DNA of 64,000 nucleotides from Stentor coeruleus (lineage: Eukaryota; Ciliophora; Heterotrichea; Heterotrichida; Stentoridae): contig MPUH01000341.1 of the NCBI GenBank assembly GCA_001970955.1, forward strand, positions 1 through 64,000, given 5' to 3'. Positions 1 to 9,852 of this stretch are shown one piece after another; positions within the stretch are counted from its first letter, which is position 1, and each line of letters opens with the position of its first letter. The position numbers and the translations under genes were made by a program. Below the pieces are notes generated by a model, which ran no database searches, was not told the origin of the DNA, and saw only the letters and a program-made list of their open reading frames with translations.

Positions 1-59
1 TTTATTTATATAAATTATATAAAATGAAATTAAGGTGGCATGGTTTAAACCTTGTCCGA

Positions 60-1135
60 TCAGGGTTCGTTTGTCCTGCGATCTCTTTCTTCAGGCAGAT
101 TCAGTATATTAAACCAATCGTTATCGCTAGTTATATGACTCTTTATTTGGTTCACGAGAACTTTATTGTTTCTTTTCTTTAGCGTCAAAATGATGGAGGC
201 AAGTCTTGTGTTCACCTTGTTTTTCTTGAAGAATCCAGCTTGCTTTAGGCATGTATTGAAGTTCTTATGGTGTTCATAGCAAACTGGACATTTAGTTCTA
301 GAAGTATTATGGGTGCTTTCTGGTTTGATTCAATGAATGGATACTACTGTTTGGCAGTGTAGTTTCCAGCTCTGGAAGCCTATTTCGCTCAGGAACCATC
401 CTCCGCGTTGATTCTGGCTGATATTTTGGTGCTCTCTCTGATATTTTCCAGTATGAGCGAATATGTGATCTCATCGCTGTCTCTATTAATTTCCAGTACG
501 TAGTTTATAAGAAGTGGTTTTCAATTCTCATCTCTTGATTTTTGATATCGATTCTTGTAGTAGAATAATACGGACGTGTGGGATACCTGTGAGGGTATGC
601 AAAAGGTCTGATCTTGTCAAGATCGGGAGTTCTTATGTGTCTTTGATGATCCTTCTTAGAGTTATTTCCCATTTCTGTACATGCGTACTTCCTTTTGTTC
701 TGAAGTCGAAGCTTAAGTTAGTATGTGGGTTTATGATTCCATATAGGTTTCCTCTGGTCAGAGATAGGATCAGATTGTCTACGTCGGTTGCAGTAGTTTT
801 TCGGTTTCCCAGCATCCAGGAGAATTTCCTGGCGATTTGCTTTATTTTGAAGTTTTTATTAGTGCTTTGAGTTTTGGTGAGTCCTCTATAGCTTATGCTA
901 TTTCTTTTATCAGTTGAGAGTAGGCAGCCTAAATATTGGTAGGATTCCACTCTTTCTAAATCTCCTATCTTAGCTGTGTAATTGTTTTTTGCTTGGCTTA
1001 TCTGCATATAACAACTTTTATTTGGTGCATAATTGATCGATAATCCAAATCTTGCGAAGGTTTCCTTAAGGTAGTCATCTACTTCTTTGGCCTTTGTATA
1101 CATAATAAAGTTTTTTATATAAATATTTAAATATG
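60..1135 (-). mobile_element. Decayed 3' end of a non-LTR (LINE) retrotransposon
   Basis: On the minus strand, 1103-633 encodes the region just after a non-LTR reverse transcriptase catalytic core: FGLSINYAPNKS (the GLxxNxxKT-like box), then YQYLGCLLSTD (the YLG box), then helices like the RT thumb. About 230-60, in the same register, encodes a C-terminal zinc-binding motif, KCPVCYEHHKNFNTC, and ends at TGA 62-60. Between these parts there are in-frame stops (for example TAA at 635-633) and apparent frame changes, so it is a pseudo-element. The catalytic YxDD box is absent and coding signal fades above about 1110, as in the usual 5' truncation of LINEs. No poly(A) tail or target-site duplication is visible because the 3' end lies at the window edge. 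The YLG box and terminal CCHC-type motif point to the non-LTR class rather than an LTR element. Confidence 0.75.
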
Positions 1136-1592
1136 GGCTTAAATATTATAATAATTCAAATGAAACTTTGAGAAAAATTTTGTTAATCTAATTTGATAGT
1201 AAATAATTTTATTGCTGTACATATTTTAGCAATTTCGTAAACTAGTTATTAAGATATCTAAAATCTGATGCAAAATTATGTTTTTTTTATCAGTTAAATC
1301 AATTCTGTTAATATTATTAATAACATTTTGAATACCCTTATTACCTTTTTATAAAGAAGATATTATAGTATAAAATTGAATATCACCTATATTGTATTTA
1401 CCTTAATTTATAATTATCTGCTTTAATATATAAATATATTTATTCTTTCTCCCATATAAATTTATTGGAATTGCCATTTAATGATTTTAGCATCCTCAAA
1501 TACAATTTTTTATACTATTTTAATATAGGCGATAAATCAGTTTAGTATAAGCTACTTACTATTTATTATACAAATAACTATTATTCAAGTAA
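1136..1592. other. AT-rich intergenic stretch
   Basis: Lies between the LINE relic and the first host gene. No open frame, RNA gene or repeat was seen. It presumably holds the promoter of the gene starting at 1593. Confidence 0.5.
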
Positions 1593-2258
1593 ATGAAAAT
1601 CTGTAAACGGAACAATAGCAATGCGATTTCTGAAGATACTCCTTCTTATTTTAAGTCAAATCATTACGTTGAAATTAGAAAAAAATCCTCACATTCTATT
1701 GGGAAAAAAATTTTCCCTATGCCTGCTGTGAAAAACGTTTTGACACCTGAACCTGACAGAATAAGTAGTAATTTGCATATCCGTTCACCTGTAGACCAAG
1801 ATCTAGACAGTATAAAATTTTCTGCTCAGTCAGATATTATGTGTGGGTATAAAAATAAGCTTAGGTTTTTGTCGAATCATTACAAATCGTTTTTTGAAAA
1901 AATTGAAACTTTTGGCTTTAGAAGGGTGAGCACTGAAATAACCTCCTTACATGAAAAGCCAAAAATAGTTCGTCAACATAAAGTCAGAGTTGCATCAAAA
2001 CAAAAACAAAGATCTTTTGAAGTGTTAAAAGGGCATCACACTCCTTTAGCACGTCCATCAGAGTTTAAGTATTTAAAAGAGCTTAACGAAGGTCATTCAA
2101 AAAAGAAAAATCATTCTAAAGCTGACAATAAGGTTTCGCCTACAAAAGAATTAGATGATTTTGATATTAAATTACGAGAGCAGTCCTTTGGTAAAGGTAA
2201 AAATGTTTATGAGCTTTATAATATTAAACCAAAAGGATCAAATGTTTCTAATTACTAG
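1593..2258 (+). CDS. Unknown basic protein, 221 aa
   Basis: Single-exon frame from ATG 1593 to TAG 2256-2258. The product is lysine/serine-rich and mostly polar, with no membrane segment or signal peptide. The stretch around residues 86-115 (RFLSNHYKSFFEKIETFGF) looks most like a folded helix; the rest looks disordered. I recognise no domain. It is followed 185 bp later on the same strand by another unknown gene of exactly the same length (221 aa). The two sequences show no convincing similarity. The frame looks genuine because it is long for this AT content and its composition resembles the neighbours. Confidence 0.7.
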   Translation: MKICKRNNSNAISEDTPSYFKSNHYVEIRKKSSHSIGKKIFPMPAVKNVLTPEPDRISSNLHIRSPVDQDLDSIKFSAQSDIMCGYKNKLRFLSNHYKSFFEKIETFGFRRVSTEITSLHEKPKIVRQHKVRVASKQKQRSFEVLKGHHTPLARPSEFKYLKELNEGHSKKKNHSKADNKVSPTKELDDFDIKLREQSFGKGKNVYELYNIKPKGSNVSNY

Positions 2259-2443
2259 ACCTTTTCTATAGGCTAATTTAATAAAATATAAAAGCTATCC
2301 TCTATATATAGGGTTAATAAGTAATAAATTACAAAAATCTAACCAATTATCATTATAAAAAGTAAACATGCAAATTTCATATAAACTTTTTCATAAATTT
2401 GAACTCGAAAACAACTAAAATACAATATCAACTATACTAGAAA

Positions 2444-3109
2444 ATGGAACAAAGGTGGAAATGCAGAGAATTAAATCCATACGACCTAATACCAGAAAGA
2501 GAGTTAATAAATGTGTTTATCACAAGTCCTAAAGTCTCAGAAGTATCAGCTATGTATCAAACTTTTAAGTCACAAAAAGCAAAACCTCGTAAAAAATTTT
2601 TATACAAATACGACCCTCCACATATTAATGATTGTAAAGTTATAAAATATCATAGACCAAGATTTGTAAAAGATCTTCCTAAGCCAGTTGCCCTAACTGT
2701 TTTACGAAAGAGTACAAGTCCTAAAGTAATATCTGAATCTCAAACTCGAGAAGCTGAAGAATTCTTTGAGGATCTTATAAGGAATCGTAAAAATCTAGTC
2801 CTACCAATGATTGAAAGGTCAATAACTCCATGTAGCAACTTGAAAGAAAAATTTATCAAGTCCAAATCTGAAATGTCCCAAGATCTAGATTTTAAATGCG
2901 AGACTTTGCTTCAAAAAATTAAAAATGATATAGGAAGTAATAATAAAAGTATCGAATCAGAAATTACCTATGCGCAAAAACGACCAATTCGTAAATGGGA
3001 TTCAAGGTCTGATCGGGTAACAATACAAATTCGATTTAAAAGCCAGCCTAAGCCTAATATAAAGCAAACAATTATCTTTGCTAATGATGAATCTACTAAA
3101 GAAAATTAA
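2444..3109 (+). CDS. Unknown basic protein, 221 aa
   Basis: Single-exon frame starting at ATG 2444 after an AT-rich leader. The product is basic and polar and rich in SP/TP sites (TSPKVS, TSPKVI), which could be proline-directed phosphorylation sites. A short helix-prone stretch around residues 105-118 contains EAEEFFEDLIRNRK. There is no membrane segment, signal peptide or recognisable domain. It sits between an unknown gene and the CHORD gene, all on plus with gaps of 120-190 bp. Function unknown. Confidence 0.7.
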   Translation: MEQRWKCRELNPYDLIPERELINVFITSPKVSEVSAMYQTFKSQKAKPRKKFLYKYDPPHINDCKVIKYHRPRFVKDLPKPVALTVLRKSTSPKVISESQTREAEEFFEDLIRNRKNLVLPMIERSITPCSNLKEKFIKSKSEMSQDLDFKCETLLQKIKNDIGSNNKSIESEITYAQKRPIRKWDSRSDRVTIQIRFKSQPKPNIKQTIIFANDESTKEN

Positions 3110-3227
3110 GAATATTATGATTATTTTTAAGTGCTATAAAAAAAGGAATTTTAAAGTGAAATTCATAAGTGATTATATATAAACCAAATATTAGAGACAT
3201 TTTTTTTATATGCTATAATAAATCTTA

Positions 3228-3824
3228 ATGGTTTCTAAGAAGTGTACTAACTTGGGATGCCAGAAGGATTTCTTAGAAGAAGAAAACACTGATACTGCCT
3301 GTATGTATCATACTGGACCTGTAATATTCCATGATGTGAAAAAAGGATATTCTTGCTGCAATGTAATTGTCTATGATTGGGATGAATTTTCTCAGATTCC
3401 AGGGTGTCAAAGAGGAAGACATACAGATGTAAAAAGAAGTTCTGACTTTTGGAAGTCTTCAACAGTAGCCAATGCTGAGCGGTCCATACAAAACTCAGGA
3501 GTTAAAATTAAAACAATAGAAGATCTAGATAAAGAGCTTGAAGAAAAACGTAAAAAAGAAGCTGAAGAAAGAAAAAACGAGCCTCCTGTCATATGTACTA
3601 ATGAAGCTGGACTATATATTTGTGGGAATTTCGGGTGTAATAAGCCTTATAACCCTAATGAAAACCTTGAAGAAGGATGTTTATATCATCCGAGTGGACC
3701 AGGATTTCATGATTTAAGAAAGTTTTGGACATGCTGCAATCGTCAAGCATGGGATTGGGATGAGTTTAGTAAGATAGAACCATGCACAAGAGGAATTCAT
3801 AAACCTAAATACAAGAAAAAATAG
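3228..3824 (+). CDS. Two-CHORD protein, RAR1/CHORDC1-like HSP90 co-chaperone
   Basis: Contains two cysteine- and histidine-rich (CHORD) zinc-binding domains. CHORD-I spans about residues 6-67 (C6, C11, CMYHTG, FHD, CCN, YDWDEF, then CQRGRH). CHORD-II spans about 131-192 (CGNFGC, CLYHPSG, FHDLRKFWTCC, WDWDEF, then CTRGIHK). A charged helical linker (residues 98-118, EEKRKKEAEERK) joins them. Known members bind HSP90 with SGT1 and act in chaperone-assisted assembly, for example RAR1 in plant immunity and CHORDC1/melusin in animals. This protein ends right after CHORD-II. It therefore lacks the C-terminal CS domain of animal members and is closer to RAR1, but without the plant CCCH linker motif. 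Cytosolic role by family. Confidence 0.9.
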   Translation: MVSKKCTNLGCQKDFLEEENTDTACMYHTGPVIFHDVKKGYSCCNVIVYDWDEFSQIPGCQRGRHTDVKRSSDFWKSSTVANAERSIQNSGVKIKTIEDLDKELEEKRKKEAEERKNEPPVICTNEAGLYICGNFGCNKPYNPNENLEEGCLYHPSGPGFHDLRKFWTCCNRQAWDWDEFSKIEPCTRGIHKPKYKKK

Positions 3825-4135
3825 TTAATTATTAGAAGCACATATTACGTGTTTAAATTTTGGATGCTAATATGGATGTTTAAGTTGGATTATATAAAGG
3901 ATGAAAGATTTAAGTAGGTTTAGATAAATATTATGATAATTTAAGTGAAGTAAAATATTGATTAATTATTGTTTAAGGTATAATGATTAGAGTATAATAA
4001 TTTATATCTTAATATGATGAAGATATAAAAGTAATAAAAAAGTTATCTAAGTTCTAGTTTAACAAGATAATTAATAAGCTTCAGAATTGGGTTCCTTAAT
4101 ATTCTATCTTTGATTGAAACCCAACTAATTTATTA
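3825..4135. other. Convergent 3' intergenic stretch
   Basis: Separates the stop codons of the CHORD gene (plus) and a coiled-coil gene (minus). No frame or structured element was seen. Confidence 0.5.
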
Positions 4136-5819
4136 TTAATCAGTTTCATTAGCTTTCCACAGTAGCTGTATAACTGTATTTAGCTTAAGAAACTCCGGTG
4201 GATGCTTACACTGCATATCTGTATTCACACTTTCAATATAATAAACATTCTGATGAGCCTGAATAACCTCCATAATCTTATCTATTTTGATGCAGCAGAA
4301 TCCTAAACAATAAGTTAAATTGTTTTCATTGACTTCAAAAGGTTTTTCATCTCCAAGTTGAAAAATCAGCCTTCCTAATATTGTTATTGCTGATAAAACC
4401 AAAGTGTCAAGTTTTTCTATCTCAAATCCTTTTTTTTCAAGTTTATCTTCTTTATAATTTGATTCTTTTTTAAGTATCCCAAGTCGTTTTTCTTGTAAAA
4501 TTTGCTCTTCAGACTGTATCAATAAAGATTTATAAATTTCTTGTAGCTGTGCTCTTTCCTTAGTTAACCTTCCTATCATTTCTAAAGAATCATTCATAGT
4601 TTTTTGAAGATTTTCACGATTGTTTTGCAAATAAATATAATAAGGAAGTACATCTTCAATACTTGAACTATTTGTTACTCTTTGAATAGCCCTAAATTTC
4701 CTTTCTTGATTCTCAAGATGTCTATTAAGTTTTGTAAGCTCTTTATCAATAAGTTTTTCTTGTTTTAGTTCAGCGATTTGCAGTTCGAAATCTTGGAGTT
4801 TTCGAGTGTTTAAACGGTTTTTTTCATATATTTCATGTCTTTTCTGTTCAATTGCAATACATTTTTTTAATCTTTGCTGGTCTTCATATATTTTAAGTTT
4901 GTAATTCAATATTTGTGTTTTTTCTTCTTTTTCAGAGAAAATTTCTTGTTTCATTTTTTTAATTTTCTTTTTCAACTGCTTAGCTTCAAAATAAGCCTGT
5001 TTTATATCTCTTTTATCTTTTTTTATATCAAGATTAATACGAAAAATATCTTCATTTTTCCCATTTATTGGAATTGCTGCTTTTTTAACTAAATCTCTAC
5101 TTCTTCTTAAGAGGAATTTTAATGTTTCGCTATAAAAAGTTTCAAAAGCTAAATCTTTTCTCGTTTTTGCCAAATCGTTTTTTTTATTCATAAGCTCTTT
5201 TTCTATTTCTTTACTTTCAATATCACAAGCTTCAAGTTCATTAAGCGTTTTACGAAGATTTCCAAGTTTTTCTAGTTTTGTCATATATTCTTCATGAATA
5301 TCATTAAAAAATTCTTTTTTAGCTAAAGTAAAAGCACTAATTTCATTTAGTTGTCCTTCAACATTAGCAGATCTATCAAGTTTTTTAATGCTTTTCATAA
5401 AAATAGTATCTTGTGTACTGTTGATTTCACTATCAATTCTTGTATCCACTTCATTGATTTTTTCTTGAAGGTTTTCTGATGGCTTAGATGGTGGGACAAT
5501 GTTTCCTAAATAAAAAAATACTTTTTAAAAAATCACCCCAGTTTAAGTTTGATAAGTGTCTGACAAGCTTTGGGGTTGCTGTTGGTAAAAGCTTTTTTTT
5601 GAATTCTGATGTTTTTGGTAAAAGAGGAGTTGTTATTGATTTTGAAAGCTTGTCGGACATTCTTGGCAAAGTTGTGACATCCTTTTCAGTGATTTCTGGG
5701 TAAATCACTCCGGTTAGTTTGAATATTGGATTTGATGCTTCTATTGAGAGATTTCCTTTTTTAAGCTCGTTAGGAACAATAATAGCAAGGGTTTTGCCGG
5801 AACTAGCTCTTGTTTTCAT
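4136..5819 (-). CDS. Coiled-coil protein, 555 aa, one 16-nt intron
   Basis: Two frames join across a 16-nt intron at 5521-5506 (minus strand, GTATTTTTTTATTTAG). Exon 1 runs from ATG 5819 to 5522, leaving a one-base phase that exon 2 (5505-4136) completes. The frame of exon 2 is open upstream to the splice site, and a GTG at 5449 is not a start. The N-terminal 120 residues are basic and proline-containing (MKTRASSGKT, then PLLPKTSEFKKKLLP). Residues about 150-450 are an almost continuous charged coiled coil. The C-terminus (about 460-555) contains a compact segment with FCCIKIDKIMEVIQ. Such proteins are often cytoskeletal or ciliary, but nothing specific identifies this one. Confidence 0.8.
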
Positions 5820-5968
5820 ATTTTTTGAGTAAAATTATATATTATCATGTTGGATAGATTATACATGGAAATAAGATTTGCTTAAGTTTAAATAAAATGA
5901 AATACGTTTAATGTATCACAAATCTCAAGAAATTAATTTTCTAAACTTTGTTTTTTTACTTAAGTCAG

Positions 5969-6568
5969 TTATTTCATAGAATTTCTTGATTTGTAAAAAC
6001 TTTTTGAAGAAACTCCATTAAGGGCAATCATTTCAGACTGAATACTACTTATAATACTTGCTTCTATATTTTCTGATGCATTTAGTTCCATCAAAAGCGC
6101 ATTATTAGTTTCTTTCTTTAACATCTTTTCTTTCGATAGCTCATTAAATCTTAAAGCCAGCCTTTCCATTTCATTTTTATACATCTCCTCTTTTGAAAGT
6201 CGATTAAATCTTATAATATTTTCCCTCTCCTGTAAATTTTTAGCTTGGGATTCTATAAGATCTGTTTGCTGTTTAAATGCATTTGACAAATTATCAAAAT
6301 CCCCTTTAGCTTTTGATACTTTATCAGTCAATTGTTTATGTTCAAGGGAAATAATTGTATGCATTGATTGAAATCTCTGAAGTTGATCCTCAAGGCTTTT
6401 TTTTTGTTCTTTAAGATCAGAATTATAAGAAAATGTTTGTGAAATTTCTTGTTCCAAGTAAAAATTTTCTTGCTCTAAGGCTTCTAATTCACTTCCAAGG
6501 TCTAAGATTTTTTTCTTCATATCTGATAAGAAAGCACCAAATCGATTGTCTAGCTTTGTATTAATCAT
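5969..6568 (-). CDS. Short coiled-coil protein, 199 aa
   Basis: Single exon from ATG 6568. Nearly the whole chain is predicted coiled coil: residues 10-65 (LDLGSELEALEQENFYLEQ), 75-125 and 130-165, separated by short polar turns. The C-terminus is basic (SFYKSRNSMK). There is no membrane segment and no recognised domain. It lies 149 bp downstream of the start of the 555-aa coiled-coil gene, on the same strand. A structural or scaffolding role is plausible, but that is inference. Confidence 0.75.
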   Translation of the reverse strand: MINTKLDNRFGAFLSDMKKKILDLGSELEALEQENFYLEQEISQTFSYNSDLKEQKKSLEDQLQRFQSMHTIISLEHKQLTDKVSKAKGDFDNLSNAFKQQTDLIESQAKNLQERENIIRFNRLSKEEMYKNEMERLALRFNELSKEKMLKKETNNALLMELNASENIEASIISSIQSEMIALNGVSSKSFYKSRNSMK

Positions 6569-7108
6569 TACAATTTATATTATATATTATGATATGAGTA
6601 GTGTAGATTCAAAAATCAATAACAAATTTTTGTGCTTTTATGTTTTGTGTGTTAAATTACGGGGAATCATAGGGATATTTGGTTTTGATGCATAAAAGTC
6701 TAATGAAGTGAAACTTTATGATCAGTTTATCTTAGAAAACAAAAAAAATACAATTATTTATCATCTATAAAACTTATCAACAATTTTATCTCAACATCAT
6801 TTGCTTTTATAAGTAAAAGACATAGAATTACATTATCAAGAAACACTAATTGCATAACCATTATACCAATCTTGATTTTTACTAATAAAATTTGGCGATA
6901 TTTAAAAAATAGCACATAAATCATTACAATTCCAAAATCATAATTAATTATCTTCCTCTATACTCTATTAACAATTCTAAAATAATAATTAGTTTAATGA
7001 TTTTCCTGACAATAACAAAACTTAATTTATTATATTAATTCGATAAGGATTATATTCCTAAATCTATATAATATCAACTAAACCATAATTTATTCTAATT
7101 ACTTACCT
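6569..7108. other. AT-rich intergenic stretch
   Basis: 540 bp between two minus-strand genes. It should carry the promoter of the 199-aa coiled-coil gene and the 3' end signal of the KKEE-repeat gene. No frame, hairpin or repeat was recognised. Confidence 0.5.
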
Positions 7109-8836
7109 TTAAACCAGTGTTTTCTTATGCATAAGTCTAATATATTGGCGGAAAGGTGGCACTTTTCCTTTAATCACCGCAGAGTAAACCGCAGCTTCTC
7201 TAATAGTAAACATCAACAACCCAGAAACTGCACATATTTCTGTAAACTGTTGGGGATCAAGTGACTGTCCACCAACAAGTACTTCTATTTTATCCACATT
7301 CTCATTAGAGAAATCAAATTTTGTAATAAAGTCCATAATCACTTTATCAGTAAGTTTTTGATGTTTCTCTTTATTCCTAATATCTTTAATAAATTCAGAA
7401 ATTTCTTCCCATGCCGCATGATCATCTGGGCTTAAAGACTTCCCAGAAAACTGAATAAGTATTCTAAAAGTCCAAATTACTTCTGGTCTTGGTATGGTTC
7501 CAACATAAAATTTATCATCTTCCATAGTATTAAGAAGGCTAAGGGCACTTTTTGCCCCTACTGAAATCTCGAAAGGTTTTTCTTTTACGAGATCTTCTTG
7601 AGAATAGGTTGAAGTGAGATTTTTTAGGGTTTCTTCAATATCTTTAATATCAACTTTTAATGTTCCTTGAATAGACGGTGTTGAAGATTTTATTTCTTCT
7701 GGGGCTGAGACTGGAACTTTTGATTCTTCTGGATCTTCAGATTTTACAGGTTCTTCTGCTGGGGAATCAGATTTTTCAGGCTCAGAAGTTTGTGGAGGTT
7801 CTTCAGCAGGGGAGTCTTCAGACTTTACTTGCTCTGCTGCAGGTTTTTCCTCAGGGTTTTCTTTTGCATCTTCAGGATTTTTCTTTGGGTCTTTTAGAGC
7901 TTTTTTGTCTTCTTCTTTTTTCCCTGGTTTTAGTTTTTTATCTTCTTCTTTCTTTTTCTTGTCCTCAACAGTTTTTTTTTTAGCATCTTCAGGTTTAGGC
8001 TTTTTAACTTCCTCATCTTTCTTTTCCTCTCCACCTTTAGTTTTTTTTTCTTCTTCTTTTTTCTTTTTAGATTCTTCCTTTTTCTTCATATCTTCTTCTT
8101 TTTTCTTAGCTTCCTCTTCTTTTTTCTTAGCCTCTTCTTCCTTTTTCTTTTTCGCTTCTTCCTTTTTCTTCACATCTTCTTCTTCTTTTTTCTTTTTAGC
8201 CTCCTCTTTTTTCTTTGTCATTTCCTCTTTTTTCTTTGCATCTTCTTCTTCTTTTTTTTTCTTAGCTTCTTCTTTCTTTTTATTCTCTTCATCTTTTTTT
8301 TTCATATCTTCTTCATCCTTTTTCTTTTTAACCTCTTCTTTCTTCTTAGCCTCTTCTTCTTTTTTCTTAGCCTCCTCTTCTTTTTTCTTATTTTCTTCTT
8401 CTTTTTTCTTAGCCAAAGCCTCTTCTTTTTTCTTATTTTCTTCTTCTTTCTTTTTCTTCGCCTCTTCTTTTTTCTTCGTATCTTCTTCTTCCTTCTTTTT
8501 CTTAGCTTCTTCTTTCTTTTTATTCTCTTCTTCCTTTTTTTTAGGGTCTTCATCTTTTTTTCCTTTAATCTCCTCAGGTTTTTTCACTTCAAGTTTCTTT
8601 TTAGAATCTTCTCCATGGCTTGGTCTATCAGTATGAAAAGGTTTACTTCCAACTTTTCCTGTTTGTGGTCTTGGCTGTTCCGACTGTTCATTACTTTTAA
8701 CATGTTCAGAAAGGATAATAGCAAGTTCCATGAGTTTTTTAATCTCAGAATTCTGTGCTTGTAGTCGATTTTCAATTGGTGAAAGTCTTGTATTGAACAC
8801 ATTTTCTATATGCTCAGTGACTTTATCCCACTCCAT
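7109..8836 (-). CDS. KKEE-repeat protein with C-terminal globular domain, 575 aa
   Basis: The start is placed at ATG 8836 (MEWDKVTEH). The frame is open 12 codons further, but that stretch overlaps the end of the upstream TBC gene. Three parts are visible. Residues 1-75 contain a short coiled coil (IENRLQAQNSEIKKLMELA). Residues about 80-325 are almost pure lysine/glutamate repeats of the KKKEEE type with a variable A, D or E. A PAEEP/KSEDP-rich linker follows to about 390. A folded C-terminal region, about 395-575, follows (PEVIWTFRILIQF, FITKFDFSNENVDKIEVLVGG). The K/E block would form a long single charged helix or coil. The C-terminal fold is not one I recognise. Only 14 bp separate its ATG from the stop of the upstream TBC gene on the same strand. 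Confidence 0.8.
   Translation of the reverse strand: MEWDKVTEHIENVFNTRLSPIENRLQAQNSEIKKLMELAIILSEHVKSNEQSEQPRPQTGKVGSKPFHTDRPSHGEDSKKKLEVKKPEEIKGKKDEDPKKKEEENKKKEEAKKKKEEEDTKKKEEAKKKKEEENKKKEEALAKKKEEENKKKEEEAKKKEEEAKKKEEVKKKKDEEDMKKKDEENKKKEEAKKKKEEEDAKKKEEMTKKKEEAKKKKEEEDVKKKEEAKKKKEEEAKKKEEEAKKKEEDMKKKEESKKKKEEEKKTKGGEEKKDEEVKKPKPEDAKKKTVEDKKKKEEDKKLKPGKKEEDKKALKDPKKNPEDAKENPEEKPAAEQVKSEDSPAEEPPQTSEPEKSDSPAEEPVKSEDPEESKVPVSAPEEIKSSTPSIQGTLKVDIKDIEETLKNLTSTYSQEDLVKEKPFEISVGAKSALSLLNTMEDDKFYVGTIPRPEVIWTFRILIQFSGKSLSPDDHAAWEEISEFIKDIRNKEKHQKLTDKVIMDFITKFDFSNENVDKIEVLVGGQSLDPQQFTEICAVSGLLMFTIREAAVYSAVIKGKVPPFRQYIRLMHKKTLV
7900..8570. repeat. Low-complexity purine/pyrimidine tract coding K/E repeats
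   Basis: The plus strand here is almost entirely pyrimidine (TTC, TTT and CTT codon-like units), and the minus strand reads AAG/GAA repeats. The period is irregular multiples of 3 nt around 15-21-33 nt. This is expected to be length-polymorphic through slippage. A long Ser/Phe-rich open frame on the plus strand over the same bases is only its antisense shadow. Confidence 0.8.
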
Positions 8837-8850
8837 ATTTATTATAATAA

Positions 8851-9852
8851 TTAGTGCTGTACAATAACCCAATCTATGTATTTATTTTTTGGATGGGTTT
8901 TGTAATCATTTTCAAGTCTTGAGATAAGTTTTCTGCTAATTGAGAATTTAAATGCTTGATTTATGAGCTTTTCTGTATTGAGGTTTTGGCTGATTTCTCT
9001 AAGGATTTCCATTGATAAATCAAAGTTACTATGAGAAAGAGATTTAGTCTGAGTATGTAAAAGAGATAAATAGATACGATAAAAAACTTTGGCCCCTTCA
9101 TTGAAAAAACAATCCCATATACGAATTGAAGCTACAATAGGGAAGTTACTAGTAAAACCTGTGACAAACCATTGTGTAGCATACATCGATATTGATAAAT
9201 TATTTCTTTTAAAGTTTTTGTATATGTCAGGCAAGTTATGTCTAAGAACCCCATTTGCTATATAAAAACATTCATAAACTTTTGGCATCTCTTCAATATA
9301 AAAACTACGAAAATTATACTGAGTAAGTAGGGTTACAAGAAGCCAAAATGCTTCTTCTTCTGATAGAAATATCAAAAACATTGCCACAATAAAACTCATA
9401 CCTTGGGTGTAACTAACCTCTGGATCCATTATAGCATATGCTCTAAGTACTCGATATAATGATTGTCTACCTTCTGGATCTTGGAATTTTATATGGTTTG
9501 GAAAAGTACGAGTAAGGTCTAATGTGATTTCGTTTTCAACATTTCTTTGAGCTTCTAAGTTTATAAGAGAAGAATAATAGTTTGATGGATAGTTTTCTTT
9601 AAGTACTTCAGCTTCTGAAAGCATATACCAAGCACGACCACGGAAACAACTTGGGATACCTTTTCGGATACGTTTTTTTAGTTTTTCAGCCTTTGAAGTT
9701 GTGTATCGATCCCAGTCGCCTAACATTTTCGACCACTTTTCTATACGAGCATTTTCTTGATGCAAATCATCAGTTTTGGGCTGAGATGATATAATAAATC
9801 CGTATTTATCTATTACTTTGGGTTGGATTTTTATGTTTCTTGGTGATGACAT
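8851..9852 (-). CDS. TBC-domain Rab GTPase-activating protein, 333 aa
   Basis: The TBC domain covers about residues 63-285. It has RKGIPSCFRGRAW at the start of the domain, an arginine finger in I109-x-x-D112-x-x-R115 (ITLDLTRTFPNH), SLYRVLRAYAIMDPEVSY, and a glutamine finger in Y148-T-Q150-G151. Both catalytic fingers are present, so an active GAP is expected. The family stimulates GTP hydrolysis by Rab proteins and so ends their action on membranes. The closest-looking human group by motif is TBC1D10/EVI5/USP6NL. That comparison is from memory, and the Rab substrate cannot be told. The tail is short and has no extra domain. The stop codon lies 14 bp before the ATG of the next gene. Confidence 0.92.
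   Translation of the reverse strand: MSSPRNIKIQPKVIDKYGFIISSQPKTDDLHQENARIEKWSKMLGDWDRYTTSKAEKLKKRIRKGIPSCFRGRAWYMLSEAEVLKENYPSNYYSSLINLEAQRNVENEITLDLTRTFPNHIKFQDPEGRQSLYRVLRAYAIMDPEVSYTQGMSFIVAMFLIFLSEEEAFWLLVTLLTQYNFRSFYIEEMPKVYECFYIANGVLRHNLPDIYKNFKRNNLSISMYATQWFVTGFTSNFPIVASIRIWDCFFNEGAKVFYRIYLSLLHTQTKSLSHSNFDLSMEILREISQNLNTEKLINQAFKFSISRKLISRLENDYKTHPKNKYIDWVIVQH

Noticed and set aside
514-870. 118-codon frame on plus over the LINE relic
   Set aside because: Antisense to the reverse-transcriptase remnant; composition is not protein-like and no motif is present.
2244-2258. Possible 15-nt intron GTTTCTAATTACTAG at the end of the first unknown gene
   Set aside because: Starts GTT instead of GTA, lacks A at position 10, and would add only five residues before another stop.
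4874-5092. Phe-rich frame on plus
   Set aside because: Antisense shadow of the coiled-coil gene, typical of poly-Lys/Glu coding on the other strand.
7905-8636. Long Ser/Phe-rich open frame on plus
   Set aside because: It is the antisense of the K/E repeat region; low-complexity triplet repeats keep both strands open.
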